NCBI RefSeq assembly: GCF_030733265.1
Contig: NZ_JASHJI010000005.1
Span: 124,001-188,000, forward strand
Length of the DNA: 64,000 nucleotides
Origin: Roseibium sp. MMSF_3412
GTDB lineage: Bacteria; Pseudomonadota; Alphaproteobacteria; Rhizobiales; Stappiaceae
Direction of reading: 5' to 3'
The notes beneath the pieces are model-generated. The model did not search any database. It was not told the origin of the DNA and was given only the letters and a program-made list of their open reading frames with translations. Shown here piece after piece: positions 10,547 to 18,805 of the stretch. The translations under genes and the position numbers were made by a program. Each line of letters opens with the position of its first letter. Within the stretch, counting starts at the first letter, position 1.

Positions 10547-10957
10547 TTCCGCACCTCGTCAACTTCATCCAACTTGCAGACCCTGGGCAAGGCAAGCGGA
10601 ACACAAGGTGTCGGCCTTCATTGCACGCCCCCCTGGCACCTTCCGATTGCCTCGCCTCCTTCGGGTCAATTGGTGATGAGCAATGTATAACGCATCTTTG
10701 AGGTACGCACCTCAAATTTGTTTCCGGTCCAAAAAACAGATGTTCTCGACCAGGGGCAAGCTTTTTAAGGCTGCCGACGTTTCAGAAAGGTGCTGGACAG
10801 ATCGGGCGCGCGTTTCAGCGGCACTGTTTCTGCTCCGGAAACAGTGCGTCTTCCCGCACGAGGCTGGGTTTCCGGCGTATCCACGCTATCTTGGGACTGA
10901 CACAGACCCACGAGAGGCCCGCTTGCAGCAGGCCCGCCCGAAGCAGGAACAAGAGCG
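10547..10957. promoter_or_regulatory. Divergent PPOX/pirin intergenic region with a perfect palindrome
   Basis: 411 bp without a gene. At 10697-10716 it holds the palindrome TTTGAGGT-ACGC-ACCTCAAA (8-bp arms, 4-bp centre), beside a TATAA-like sequence at 10686-10691. The shape fits an operator for a dimeric winged-helix repressor; HxlR/MarR-type sites often look like this. No such regulator is encoded adjacent to it. Confidence 0.55.
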
Positions 10958-11860
10958 ATGTCCATTCGTCCGGTCACACATATCGGAGCCACACAGCCGA
11001 CGCTTGAAGGTGCCGGCGTCAAACTCGAGCGCGTGTTCGGCTTCCAGGACCCTGAAATGCTGGACCCGTTCCTGCTTCTGGACGACTTCCGCAACGACCG
11101 GCCGGAAGACTACCTGGCCGGCTTTCCATGGCACCCCCACCGCGGTATCGAGACGATAACCTACGTCCTTGCAGGCACCGTGGAACACGGAGACAGCCTG
11201 GGCAACAAGGGAGACCTTGGTGCCGGAGACGTTCAGTGGATGACCGCCGGACGCGGCATCATGCACCAGGAAATGCCCAAGGGAGATGCTGAAGGCCGTA
11301 TGCACGGCTTTCAACTCTGGGCGAACCTGCCCTCCTCGCTGAAAATGACGGAACCGCGCTACCAGGATGTGACCTCGGGTGAAATCCCGGTTGTGACAGA
11401 GGATGACGGCACCTCCGCGCGGATCATCTGCGGCGAATTCTGGGGCAAGCGCGGCCCGGTCGACGGCATCGCGGCTGAACCCCAGTATCTCGACATTCAC
11501 GTGCCCGCCGGCCAGAAGAAACGCCTCAAGGTCGACACCTACAAACAGACTTTCGCTTATGTTTTCGAAGGGTCCGGCACATTCGAAGGTGCATCCGACC
11601 CGTTCGGTGTCCTGACCGAAAAGGAATTCGGCGGTGAGGAACTCAAGATACGGGACCAGACCGGTGACCGGACCCTCGTCATTTTCGGGACCGGTGACGA
11701 GATCGTCGTTCAGGCGGGCGACGAAGGCATCCGCTTTCTGCTGGTCTCGGGCGCGCCCATCAAAGAACCGGTCGCCTGGCATGGACCGATTGTCATGAAC
11801 ACGCGCGACGAACTCGTGCAGGCCGTGACGGAACTGCAGAACGGCACCTTTATCCGCTAG
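10958..11860 (+). CDS. Pirin-family bicupin protein
   Basis: 300 residues with the N-terminal pirin cupin. The metal-binding motif is complete: WHPHRGIET (H59, H61) and MHQE (H103, E105), so an Fe-type site is expected. Members act as quercetinases or redox-sensitive regulators; which applies here is open. The stop codon TAG 11858-11860 lies inside a CTAG that is also the left flank of a 262-bp inserted element, so the gene ends exactly at the insertion without losing its stop. Confidence 0.93.
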   Translation: MSIRPVTHIGATQPTLEGAGVKLERVFGFQDPEMLDPFLLLDDFRNDRPEDYLAGFPWHPHRGIETITYVLAGTVEHGDSLGNKGDLGAGDVQWMTAGRGIMHQEMPKGDAEGRMHGFQLWANLPSSLKMTEPRYQDVTSGEIPVVTEDDGTSARIICGEFWGKRGPVDGIAAEPQYLDIHVPAGQKKRLKVDTYKQTFAYVFEGSGTFEGASDPFGVLTEKEFGGEELKIRDQTGDRTLVIFGTGDEIVVQAGDEGIRFLLVSGAPIKEPVAWHGPIVMNTRDELVQAVTELQNGTFIR

Positions 11861-12122
11861 GTGACGGACCCATAAATGAGGCCGAAATGGTTTGAGGTGG
11901 CTTGCTTCTCATCAAGGCGCGGAAGCGCAGGAAATGTGCTTCATTTTCAAGCCTTTCGCAACGCGGAGGAGGCGCAAGCCGGTCAAATCCGAAGGACATG
12001 GAAATGGCTTCACCCCGTGGCGTCAGCGTGCTTGACCGGGCAGGAAGCCCGCTCCGCACACCCTTCCTGACGGGCTTTCGCCATTTCGCAGGCCATTTCT
12101 GTCTCATTTATGGGTCCATCAC
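11861..12122 (+). mobile_element. 262-bp MITE-like element, copy 1
   Basis: Bounded by imperfect terminal inverted repeats of about 30 bp; the outer part reads GTGACGGACCCATAAATGAG on the left and its near-complement on the right. CTAG flanks it on both sides (11857-11860 and 12123-12126), consistent with target duplication by an IS5- or IS630-type transposase. A second copy of the same length at 22131-22392 is inverted and about 90% identical by eye. No transposase is encoded. A conserved frame of 74 codons spans both copies but lacks ribosome-binding signals and is probably not a gene. Confidence 0.85.
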
Positions 12123-12297
12123 CTAGTATTCGCGCCGTTCGCATTCGCTGATCGACAGGGAGTGAATTGGCGGGAGATCCTGGATATCCCGCTCGATCTG
12201 TTTCATGCGAACGGCCAGGAACTTTCACGACATTGGTCTTCGGCACCTGCACTTCGCGTTCCCGGGCGCCGCACTGCCTTGCAACCTTCACAATCAC
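12123..12297 (-). pseudogene. Possible frameshifted small gene convergent with pirin
   Basis: On the minus strand a GTG at 12297, preceded by GGAGAG, opens a coding-like frame (MIVKVARQCG...). The downstream half continues well only after a one-base shift near 12222. It then runs to TAG at 12125-12123 and ends SECERREY. Joined, it would be about 57 residues. Its stop lies in the same CTAG as the element flank, so before the insertion this gene and pirin would have shared the palindromic CTAG as opposed stop codons. The family is not recognised; it may be chance. Confidence 0.3.
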
Positions 12298-12329
12298 TGG
12301 CTAGGGCTCTCCGGCACGATAAAGACCGG

Positions 12330-13487
12330 ATGCCCATGCCTCTCAAACTCAGACCTGCCACGCTCGAAGACGCCCCCGCCCTCACCGACATCCTCCACCG
12401 CGCAAAGGCCTCATGGGGATATCCGGAGGACAAGATGACGGAGTTCATGGACGCCTGGGGCATAAGCGAAACAACGATCCGGTCGATTGAAATGACAGTC
12501 GCGGAGACGCAAGGGGTTCCGATTGGGTTCCTGGGCGTTGTGCCGGACGACAGGGAAACCCTTCTCGTCGACTTCCTGTTCGTCGACCCCGGCATGCACG
12601 GAAAGGGGATCGGCAGCCTTTTGGTGAAACGCGCCGAGGACGCTGCCAGGCAACTGCAACTCACACGCCTTCGTCTGGAGGCGGATGCCCATGCGGGCGA
12701 CTTCTATGAGAAACACGGCTTTCAAACCTATGCCACCCGCCCAAGCGAGATGTCGCCGGGAAGGCATATTCCGCTCATGGAAAAACGGCTTCCGGCCTGC
12801 GTGCACGAACTCAAACGCATTGATCTCAGGGTCACGGACCGGCCCTGGCGCTTCGAAACGGAAAATGCGACCGAAATCGCCGCGCATTTCGAAGAGGCAC
12901 AAAAGCGCATCGCGCTGTTGTGGAACGGCCGGACGCTGAAACTCACGCACTATGCCTTTCAGGACGGGATTTTCGAAGGCTCCTGTTCCGAAAGCTCCTA
13001 CGCCGCTCACCTTGCCTGGCGGGATTGGGGAGCTCCGGATGCCACTGCCTTCAACCTGTTCGGGTCTGCCATCATCAGGAGCGGCGACGGTGCTCTGCTC
13101 TACGGTGTCATGGGACCTCATACGGCAACGGGCGGCATGATCTATCCGCCAGGCGGGAACCTCGATCTGAACGACGTCATGCCGGATGGCACGGTTGACG
13201 TGATCCGGGCAATTGACCGGGAGCTTGCCGAAGAGACGGGATTGTGCGGGGCCGCGATGAAGAAGGCCGCATTGCTTGCCACCTTCGATGGACCGCGCAT
13301 TTCTATCGCCAGGGTGTTCGACTGCGACGACGAGGCCGCTGCGCTGCGCGAGGCCATTCTGGCGCATTCGGCTGCATCGGAAGAAAAGGAACTGTCCGAT
13401 ATCCGCATTATCCGCTCGCGTGACGATCTCCAAGACCCGGCAATCGTCCCCTTCGCTCGTGAAATTGCGCATTACCTGCTGCAGTGA
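12330..13487 (+). CDS. GNAT acetyltransferase fused to a Nudix-like domain
   Basis: 385 residues. Residues 6-155 are a GNAT domain with acetyl-CoA loop HGKGIGSLL (90-98) and FYEKHGF (125-131). After a linker, residues about 170-385 form a Nudix hydrolase-like domain with the core RELAEETGL at 297-305. The first Glu of the canonical Nudix box (eight residues before R297) is Val, and the glycine-rich part is displaced, so catalysis may be altered. The frame is open back to 12162; ATG 12330 (or 12336) is chosen because it starts the GNAT fold directly, though the SD is weak. Both the fusion and the substrates are unexplained. Confidence 0.85.
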   Translation: MPMPLKLRPATLEDAPALTDILHRAKASWGYPEDKMTEFMDAWGISETTIRSIEMTVAETQGVPIGFLGVVPDDRETLLVDFLFVDPGMHGKGIGSLLVKRAEDAARQLQLTRLRLEADAHAGDFYEKHGFQTYATRPSEMSPGRHIPLMEKRLPACVHELKRIDLRVTDRPWRFETENATEIAAHFEEAQKRIALLWNGRTLKLTHYAFQDGIFEGSCSESSYAAHLAWRDWGAPDATAFNLFGSAIIRSGDGALLYGVMGPHTATGGMIYPPGGNLDLNDVMPDGTVDVIRAIDRELAEETGLCGAAMKKAALLATFDGPRISIARVFDCDDEAAALREAILAHSAASEEKELSDIRIIRSRDDLQDPAIVPFAREIAHYLLQ

Positions 13488-13655
13488 TCCGGTCGTTCAA
13501 CGCCGGGGCAAGGTCACAGAACGCGGCCCCCGGTGGACAGTCAATGGTTTGTTCACCAAGAACAGGCTGTGGGGGCTGGCGGGACCCGGCCAGACATGCA
13601 AAAGTCCGCTCGACCCGATATGAGAGGGCAGGTAATTCTCCAGGGAGAACGGAAT

Positions 13656-14567
13656 ATGGGCCGCCGCTACGCGATCTTGGATGTCTTCACAAACACACTT
13701 CTGGCCGGAAATCCGCTTGCGGTGGTTTTGGACAGCGAAGATCTGAGCGATGAGCAGATGCAGAAGATCGCGGGAGAGTTCAATCTTTCCGAAACGGTTT
13801 TCGTGTTTCCGCCCGATAACCCTGGCCAGTCGGCAAGCATGCGGATTTTCACGCCCAAAATGGAGCTCCCCTTTGCAGGACACCCGACGATCGGCACTGC
13901 CATTCTCCTGGCAAAGGAACGATTTGGTGATGTCGACGGCGAACAGGATTCAGTCGTTGTTCTGAAGCAGAAGATAGGCGCCGTGCGCTGCGCTGTCATC
14001 CTGAAGCAGAATGCGGCCGGCTTCGCCGAATTCGATGTGCCCAGCCTGCCGGAACCGGCCGGGCCGACTCACAATGTCGAACTCATCGCGGCGGCACTGG
14101 ATCTTGAACCGACCGATATCGGCTTTGAGAACCACGCTCCCTCCCGGTTTCAGGTCGGGCCCCCGTTCAATTTCGTGCCCGTGCGCGACCTTGATGCCCT
14201 GTCCAGGGCAAAGCCGGTCGCCGCGATGTGGAAAGCCGGCTTCGGCAAGGACAATCACAATCACGCTTATATCTACTGCCGTGAAACCCGGTCACACGAC
14301 AGTGCTTTTCACGCCAGACTGTTTGCGCCCGACATGGGCGTTCCAGAAGATCCGGCCACTGGCTCGGCCGCGGCGGCCTTCGCGGGCGTCGTAAACTTTT
14401 ATGACGGCCTGACCGAAGGCACCCATCACATTCGCATCGAACAGGGCTTCGAAATGGGCCGGCCCTCCCTGATCGATCTGGAAATCGATATCGAGCACGG
14501 CGGCATGCACGCGGTTCGCATCGGCGGTCAGGCGACGCTCGTTGCAAGGGGTGAACTGTTCGTCTGA
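13656..14567 (+). CDS. PhzF-family isomerase/epimerase-like protein
   Basis: 303 residues, the usual PhzF length, with two similar alpha/beta barrel halves. The catalytic Glu is conserved in FNLSETVFV (E46), and the family motif [10 protein letters not shown] is near the C-terminus. Members include phenazine-pathway PhzF and many enzymes of unknown substrate, and no phenazine genes are nearby. AGGGAG lies 8 nt before ATG 13656, which settles the start against upstream in-frame codons. Its stop is 8 bp from the convergent EamA permease stop. Confidence 0.92.
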   Translation: MGRRYAILDVFTNTLLAGNPLAVVLDSEDLSDEQMQKIAGEFNLSETVFVFPPDNPGQSASMRIFTPKMELPFAGHPTIGTAILLAKERFGDVDGEQDSVVVLKQKIGAVRCAVILKQNAAGFAEFDVPSLPEPAGPTHNVELIAAALDLEPTDIGFENHAPSRFQVGPPFNFVPVRDLDALSRAKPVAAMWKAGFGKDNHNHAYIYCRETRSHDSAFHARLFAPDMGVPEDPATGSAAAAFAGVVNFYDGLTEGTHHIRIEQGFEMGRPSLIDLEIDIEHGGMHAVRIGGQATLVARGELFV

Positions 14568-14575
14568 CGGATAGG

Positions 14576-15502
14576 TCAGTCCTGGTTTTCGCTGGCGGCA
14601 GTGCTGTCTTTGGTGGTCTCGGGCTGCAGCCGCGCGTTCAGGATACCGGGCAGCACCACGCCGGCGATGATGAGCGCGCCGCCGATCAGGATGTCCGGGG
14701 TCATTTCTTCACCGAGTGCCAGATAGGCAATCACGAAAGTGAAGACCACCGACAACACGGCGAGCAACGCCGCGGTCACCGTCGATACCGTCGCCATCGC
14801 CTCGTACCACAGATAATATCCGAATGCCGTGGACAGGACACCGAGCAAAACCAGCAGGAGCGCGTCCGTTGCGCTTGCCTCCAATGGATAAAGCAGCAGG
14901 CTGGGTGACAAGACAACAGCGCTTGGCAGAAGGATCTTCAACAGGACTTCCATCCGGTCCATGGTTGAGCGGGTCTGCTTGACCGCCTGCGCGCTTCCAA
15001 CGATGAATATCGCCCAGGAAAATCCCGCACCCAACTCCCAGAAATCGCCAAGGAGGCTCTCTCCCGCTCCTGCGTCGAAATCGTGGCGCACGGTCAGGTA
15101 GACGCCGGCCAGCGCCAGGCATGTCGCCAGAACATCGAACCATCGCACCCGTTCGACACCGGCGACGACCAGGAACAGCAGCACGAAGAACGGTGCCGTG
15201 TTTTCCAGGACCATCGCGTTCGTGGCGCTGGTATGTTCAAGTCCGATGTGAAAGGTGATGTAGTTCAGCGTGAAACCGGTGCTGGCAAGCAGCGTATGGC
15301 GGTCCGGTTGAAACAGGCTGAGGCGCCTGCCGGAGAGTTTCAGCATCACGAAGATGACGCCACAGGCAATCCAGAGCCTGAAGACAGCGATCTGAAGCCC
15401 ATGCAGATCGCCCGTCAGATACCTGACAATGACGGAATTCGCGCCCATCAGGAAAGCGGCAACAAATCCAAAGAACAGGGCGATTGCATAAGGTTTCGTC
15501 AT
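14576..15502 (-). CDS. EamA/DMT-superfamily permease
   Basis: 308 residues with ten predicted membrane helices arranged as two EamA repeats. It starts MTKPYAIALFFGF and ends in a short polar tail. Such proteins export or import small metabolites across the inner membrane; the substrate is unknown. The frame remains open upstream across most of the GST gene, but that part is an antisense-type artefact rich in Arg/Ser/Cys, so ATG 15502 is taken as the start. Confidence 0.92.
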   Translation of the reverse strand: MTKPYAIALFFGFVAAFLMGANSVIVRYLTGDLHGLQIAVFRLWIACGVIFVMLKLSGRRLSLFQPDRHTLLASTGFTLNYITFHIGLEHTSATNAMVLENTAPFFVLLFLVVAGVERVRWFDVLATCLALAGVYLTVRHDFDAGAGESLLGDFWELGAGFSWAIFIVGSAQAVKQTRSTMDRMEVLLKILLPSAVVLSPSLLLYPLEASATDALLLVLLGVLSTAFGYYLWYEAMATVSTVTAALLAVLSVVFTFVIAYLALGEEMTPDILIGGALIIAGVVLPGILNARLQPETTKDSTAASENQD

Positions 15503-15638
15503 CGACGCCCATCGTAGCGCCTTGGCTGCGGCGCGGCAACGTAGCCCGCCGGAGCTTGCGGCATCGCGACTTGCCGTTCCGGCTGGCGGCAACAGGCACC
15601 CTTGCCACCGCCAGTCCGATTGTCCTTGTGCGCAGGAT

Positions 15639-16289
15639 CTACTCCGCGGCTTCGGCCGGTGCCTGTGGCGCGGTCTTTTCCCAGGCTGGCAAAGCCTCCA
15701 TGCGTTGCAGCCACGCCAGCACTTTGGGAAACTCGAGCAGAGGCACCTGGGACTGCGGGTGCAAGGCCAGGGCCGAGTGACTGCCGACGGCAAAGTCGGC
15801 AACGGTCGGCGTGTCTCCCAGAATGAAGTCCCGATCAGCCAGATGATCTTCAAGAACAGCTGCGAAGCGGCGGAAATTCTCCTGACCGGACGCCACTTTT
15901 GCTTCATCGACCGGACCAAGGCCGAACACCTGTTTGGCGACGGTTTCCCAGACAATCTCGCCGAGCGCCCGGTTGAAATGCTGCACTTCCCAGGACATCC
16001 AGCGCAGCACCTCGATACGTGCCGCATTGTCCGACGGACAGAACGTATCGGCATTCTGCCGGTCCGACAGATAGATCATGATCGGATTGGCTTCCCAGAG
16101 CTTGAAATCGCCATCGACCAGAACAGGCACCTTCACATTCGGATTGATCGCCTTGAATTCATCGGTCTGATGCTCTCCGGCGAAGAGGTTGAAATTCCGG
16201 ATTTCAGTTTCGCTGTCCAGTCCCAGATGGTGGATCGCGGCCAGAACGCGGCGGCAATTGGGAGACAGGTCGGTCAGATAGAGTTCCAT
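15639..16289 (-). CDS. Glutathione S-transferase family protein
   Basis: 216 residues: thioredoxin-fold N-terminal domain (MELYLTDLSPNCRRV; S9 and C12 near the active-site position) with the glutathione-binding motif VPVLVDG and EANPIMIYL, then an all-alpha C-terminal domain containing TVADFAVGS. Cytosolic detoxification or thiol chemistry is expected. AGGAG 8 nt upstream fixes ATG 16289, although the frame is open to 16373. Divergent from the ArsR operon, sharing about 140 bp of regulatory DNA. Confidence 0.92.
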   Translation of the reverse strand: MELYLTDLSPNCRRVLAAIHHLGLDSETEIRNFNLFAGEHQTDEFKAINPNVKVPVLVDGDFKLWEANPIMIYLSDRQNADTFCPSDNAARIEVLRWMSWEVQHFNRALGEIVWETVAKQVFGLGPVDEAKVASGQENFRRFAAVLEDHLADRDFILGDTPTVADFAVGSHSALALHPQSQVPLLEFPKVLAWLQRMEALPAWEKTAPQAPAEAAE

Positions 16290-16363
16290 GATTTCAGCTC
16301 CTGTGCATGCCGGTTTCAGGACTATCCCGTCCGGCCCCGTCGAGCGGCTCACCTGCACGGCGA

Positions 16364-16427
16364 CTTTACTCAACCATTCAGTTGACTATAATGGAATTCG
16401 ATGATAGTCAACCAAAAGGTTAACTTT
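16364..16427 (+). promoter_or_regulatory. Promoter and likely ArsR operator
   Basis: A consensus -10 TATAAT at 16387-16392 has a TTTACT-like -35 at 16365-16370. It is embedded in dyads: TTGACTAT (16382-16389) with ATAGTCAA (16404-16411), and AACC-AAAA-GGTT (about 16410-16421). Such overlap is the usual design for autorepression by ArsR-type regulators. The predicted transcript start near 16399 favours translation from ATG 16428. Confidence 0.7.
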
Positions 16428-16766
16428 ATGACAGTGCAGCAAATGGCCCAACTGGACGCTACATTTTCAGCCTTGAGCGACGGGACGCGGCGCGCCATTG
16501 TCGCCCGCCTCGCAGATGGCGAGACCACGTTGTCGGATCTTGCCGCACCTTTCGACATGTCGCTGACGGCCGTGTCCAAACATCTCAGGGTCCTGTCCGA
16601 TGCCGGCCTGGTCGACATCGAAAAACGGGGCCGCACCCGCCATTGCCGCTTGCGCGGTGCACCGATCAAGGAAGCCGTCGACTGGTTGAGCAAGTACGAA
16701 TCCTTCTGGATCGACCGGTTCGACGCCCTGGCCCGTCACCTTGCCAAAGAGGAGAACGAGAAATGA
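16428..16766 (+). CDS. ArsR-family winged-helix transcriptional regulator
   Basis: 112 residues with the winged-helix core ...FSALSDGTRRAIVARL and recognition helix SLTAVSKHLRVLSDAGLV. It lacks an obvious metal-binding Cys pair and belongs to the group paired with SRPBCC proteins rather than metal sensors. ATG 16428 has AAAGG upstream and lies after the predicted transcription start; ATG 16401 would add 9 residues. It overlaps the next gene by ATGA, so the two are translationally coupled. Probably autoregulates and controls this operon. Confidence 0.93.
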   Translation: MTVQQMAQLDATFSALSDGTRRAIVARLADGETTLSDLAAPFDMSLTAVSKHLRVLSDAGLVDIEKRGRTRHCRLRGAPIKEAVDWLSKYESFWIDRFDALARHLAKEENEK

Positions 16767-17254
16767 GCGTTCAGGAAGTCGACAATCAGTTTCTCAAATC
16801 GGAACCGGGCCAGGAGCCCGTCATTGTGGAGGGCCTGTTCCGGGCAGCCCCCGCGCGCGTCTTCCGCGCCTTCACCGAACCCGAAGAGGTGCAGAGCTGG
16901 TTCGTGCCGAAATCGGGCGGCCTTGTCTCGGTCGATATCGACCTCAAGGTCGGCGGCAAGTGGTGCTTCGTCATTGAGAAAACACAGGAAAAGCAGATTC
17001 ACTTCGAGGGCGAATACCTGGCCATCGATGCGCCGAAGAGGCTCGAATTCAGCTGGCGGCACGTTCAGCAATTCGCTGACGGTACGCGGGAGGCGACGGA
17101 CACCTCTCAGGTGGCGATCACATTCACCGAGGCCGGCAAGGCGACCGAAGTGAAGCTTCGCCATGAAGCCATCAAGACCGAGGATGCCCGCCGCGGTGTC
17201 GGAGGCGGTTGGGACGGCTGCTTCAAGCGGCTTGCCGAAATCACGATCACCTAA
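16763..17254 (+). CDS. SRPBCC (AHSA1-like) domain protein
   Basis: 163 residues with the START/Bet v1-like fold: APARVFRAFTEPEEVQSWFVP at the N-terminus and WDGCFKRLAE in the final helix, both typical of the AHSA1 subgroup. It binds an unknown hydrophobic ligand or partner. Start ATG 16763 overlaps the ArsR stop (ATGA). ArsR-SRPBCC pairs are common in bacteria, often with a redox or glyoxalase-type gene, here DUF899. Confidence 0.92.
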   Translation: MSVQEVDNQFLKSEPGQEPVIVEGLFRAAPARVFRAFTEPEEVQSWFVPKSGGLVSVDIDLKVGGKWCFVIEKTQEKQIHFEGEYLAIDAPKRLEFSWRHVQQFADGTREATDTSQVAITFTEAGKATEVKLRHEAIKTEDARRGVGGGWDGCFKRLAEITIT

Positions 17255-17277
17255 CAACAATTGCCTGGGAGAACGAC

Positions 17278-17994
17278 ATGACACGCCCGCAATTTGTCAG
17301 CCGCGAAGACTGGCTGGACGCCCGCAAGGCGCTGCTTGAAAAGGAAAAGGCCTTCACCCGGGAGCGCGACGCCCTGTCCGCGGCCCGCCGGGATCTGCCA
17401 CTGGTTCTGGTGGAAAAAGACTATGTCTTCGATACGGTGAACGGAAAGAAGACCCTCGCCGAGCTTTTCGGACCGCACCCGCAGCTTGCCGTCTATCATT
17501 TCATGTTCGGCGAGACCTGGCAGGAAGGATGCCCGAGCTGTTCCTTCTGGGCAGACAATTACGATCGCCTCGACACACATCTGGCCGCTCGCGACACGAG
17601 ACTGATCGCAGTCTCGAATGCACCGCTGGAAACACTGCAGGCCTACAAGAACCGCATGGGCTGGACCTTTGAATGGGTCTCGACCGCCGGGAACGGCTTC
17701 GGTGTCGATTTCGGCGTCACCTTCCCCGACAAGAAGGATCCAACCGGCAGGGGCTACAACTATAGCGGCAGCGATACCGTCTTTTCGGAGGAATTGCCCG
17801 GCGTCAGCACGTTCCTGAAGCTGGAGGACGGCCGTGTCGGCCACAGCTATTCCACCTACGGCCGGGGCCTCGACATCCTGAACATGGCCTACAATATCCT
17901 GGACCTGACGCCGATGGGCCGACAGGAAGACGATCTACCCTACCCCCAGGCGTGGGTACGGCGGCGTGACAGGTACGGCGTCGTCGACGCCTGA
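17278..17994 (+). CDS. DUF899 thioredoxin-like protein
   Basis: 238 residues of the DUF899 family, a thioredoxin-fold group. The motif WQEGCPSCSFWADN carries a CPSC pair at the expected active-site turn, and the tail QAWVRRRDRY is characteristic. Probably a thiol/disulfide or peroxide-related enzyme. It follows the SRPBCC gene by 23 bp with GGGAG before ATG 17278, so it is the third gene of the ArsR operon. Confidence 0.9.
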   Translation: MTRPQFVSREDWLDARKALLEKEKAFTRERDALSAARRDLPLVLVEKDYVFDTVNGKKTLAELFGPHPQLAVYHFMFGETWQEGCPSCSFWADNYDRLDTHLAARDTRLIAVSNAPLETLQAYKNRMGWTFEWVSTAGNGFGVDFGVTFPDKKDPTGRGYNYSGSDTVFSEELPGVSTFLKLEDGRVGHSYSTYGRGLDILNMAYNILDLTPMGRQEDDLPYPQAWVRRRDRYGVVDA

Positions 17995-18070
17995 CTGCGT
18001 TCCTGCCCCCTGCCTTTTCCCGCCAAAAGACAGCGCGCCGCGCTCAACCGCGGCCGCCTTTCCACGAACA

Positions 18071-18310
18071 GTCAGGCATGTTTCAACGCAGCTCGTTCCC
18101 AGCAGCAACGACACGGTTCAATATCGAGAGGTTGGCCTGACGGCAAAGGTCCCCTACGCTACCTGGTATGGTGAGGCCTTCGAGACCGCAAATCAGCCAT
18201 TTTCATTCGTCGATGCGATCTGTTGTCCATTGGGAAACTCAGGGACAGTGGTTCTCGACCAGCTCAACCCGGAAACGGTCAACGTCAACTGCTTGAACTT
18301 CGTGGTATGA
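18071..18310 (+). pseudogene. Possible C-terminal gene remnant coupled to the next gene
   Basis: Within the 312-bp gap after DUF899 a frame ends at TGA 18308-18310, overlapping the next ATG as ATGA. Its last about 60 residues (…YATWYGEAFETANQPF…) look protein-like, but no credible start or SD is visible and the upstream part looks random. It may be the truncated end of a deleted gene or a short unrecognised protein. Confidence 0.25.
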
Positions 18311-18696
18311 AAATTCTTCTTTTGTTTGCTCCGCTGCTGCTTCTGTCTTCAATCCAAGCCCATGCAGATGACATCAGCCACGATTTCCGGTGTCTGAAGG
18401 TTTACAACAGCTGGAACGATGTTGAGGCGATCATGAACCGCGAAGCGAAGGGCTTCTGTTTTCACTATGAATCAACCGGTCTGCCAAAGCAGCCCGGTGT
18501 TCATGTGTTCGATCTGAGCACCGGGACAGGTACGCTCTCGGTGGAATGTGAAATTGAAAACCTGAAGTACATCGAACCACGCCCCGGTCTCTGCGTTCAC
18601 GTTATCGCGGGTGACGGATGGGGTGGCGTACGGGGCAACCACGTCCTCATGCTGAAGTCGTGCCGCATCGAAAGCGCCCACCCTTGCGATCAGTAG
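18307..18696 (+). CDS. Small secreted Cys-containing protein of unknown function
   Basis: 129 residues with a clear signal peptide (MKILLLFAPLLLLSSIQAHA, then DD). The mature part of about 109 residues contains six Cys, which could form periplasmic disulfides. I do not recognise the family. The SD is poor; the ATGA overlap with an upstream frame suggests either coupling or chance. It is convergent with the AAA ATPase gene. Confidence 0.65.
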   Translation: MKILLLFAPLLLLSSIQAHADDISHDFRCLKVYNSWNDVEAIMNREAKGFCFHYESTGLPKQPGVHVFDLSTGTGTLSVECEIENLKYIEPRPGLCVHVIAGDGWGGVRGNHVLMLKSCRIESAHPCDQ

Positions 18697-18805
18697 GCCT
18701 TTTGTACCCCTTTCCCACAGGACACTGCAGCGGCAGACCTTTTGCAAACTGACATGGCCGCCAGGCTGGAAGCCGGCATAAAGTCCCCGCCTGGTCACCA
18801 ACCCC

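Noticed and set aside
11902..12126. 74-codon gene inside the MITE-like element, conserved in both copies
   Set aside because: Conservation is explained by the recent common origin of the copies. No ribosome site or start context is seen, and the stop falls outside the element in the flank.
14576..16054. A 492-residue EamA protein starting upstream at 16054
   Set aside because: The first 184 residues are the GST gene read in a wrong frame (Arg/Ser/Cys-rich); the membrane protein proper starts at 15502.
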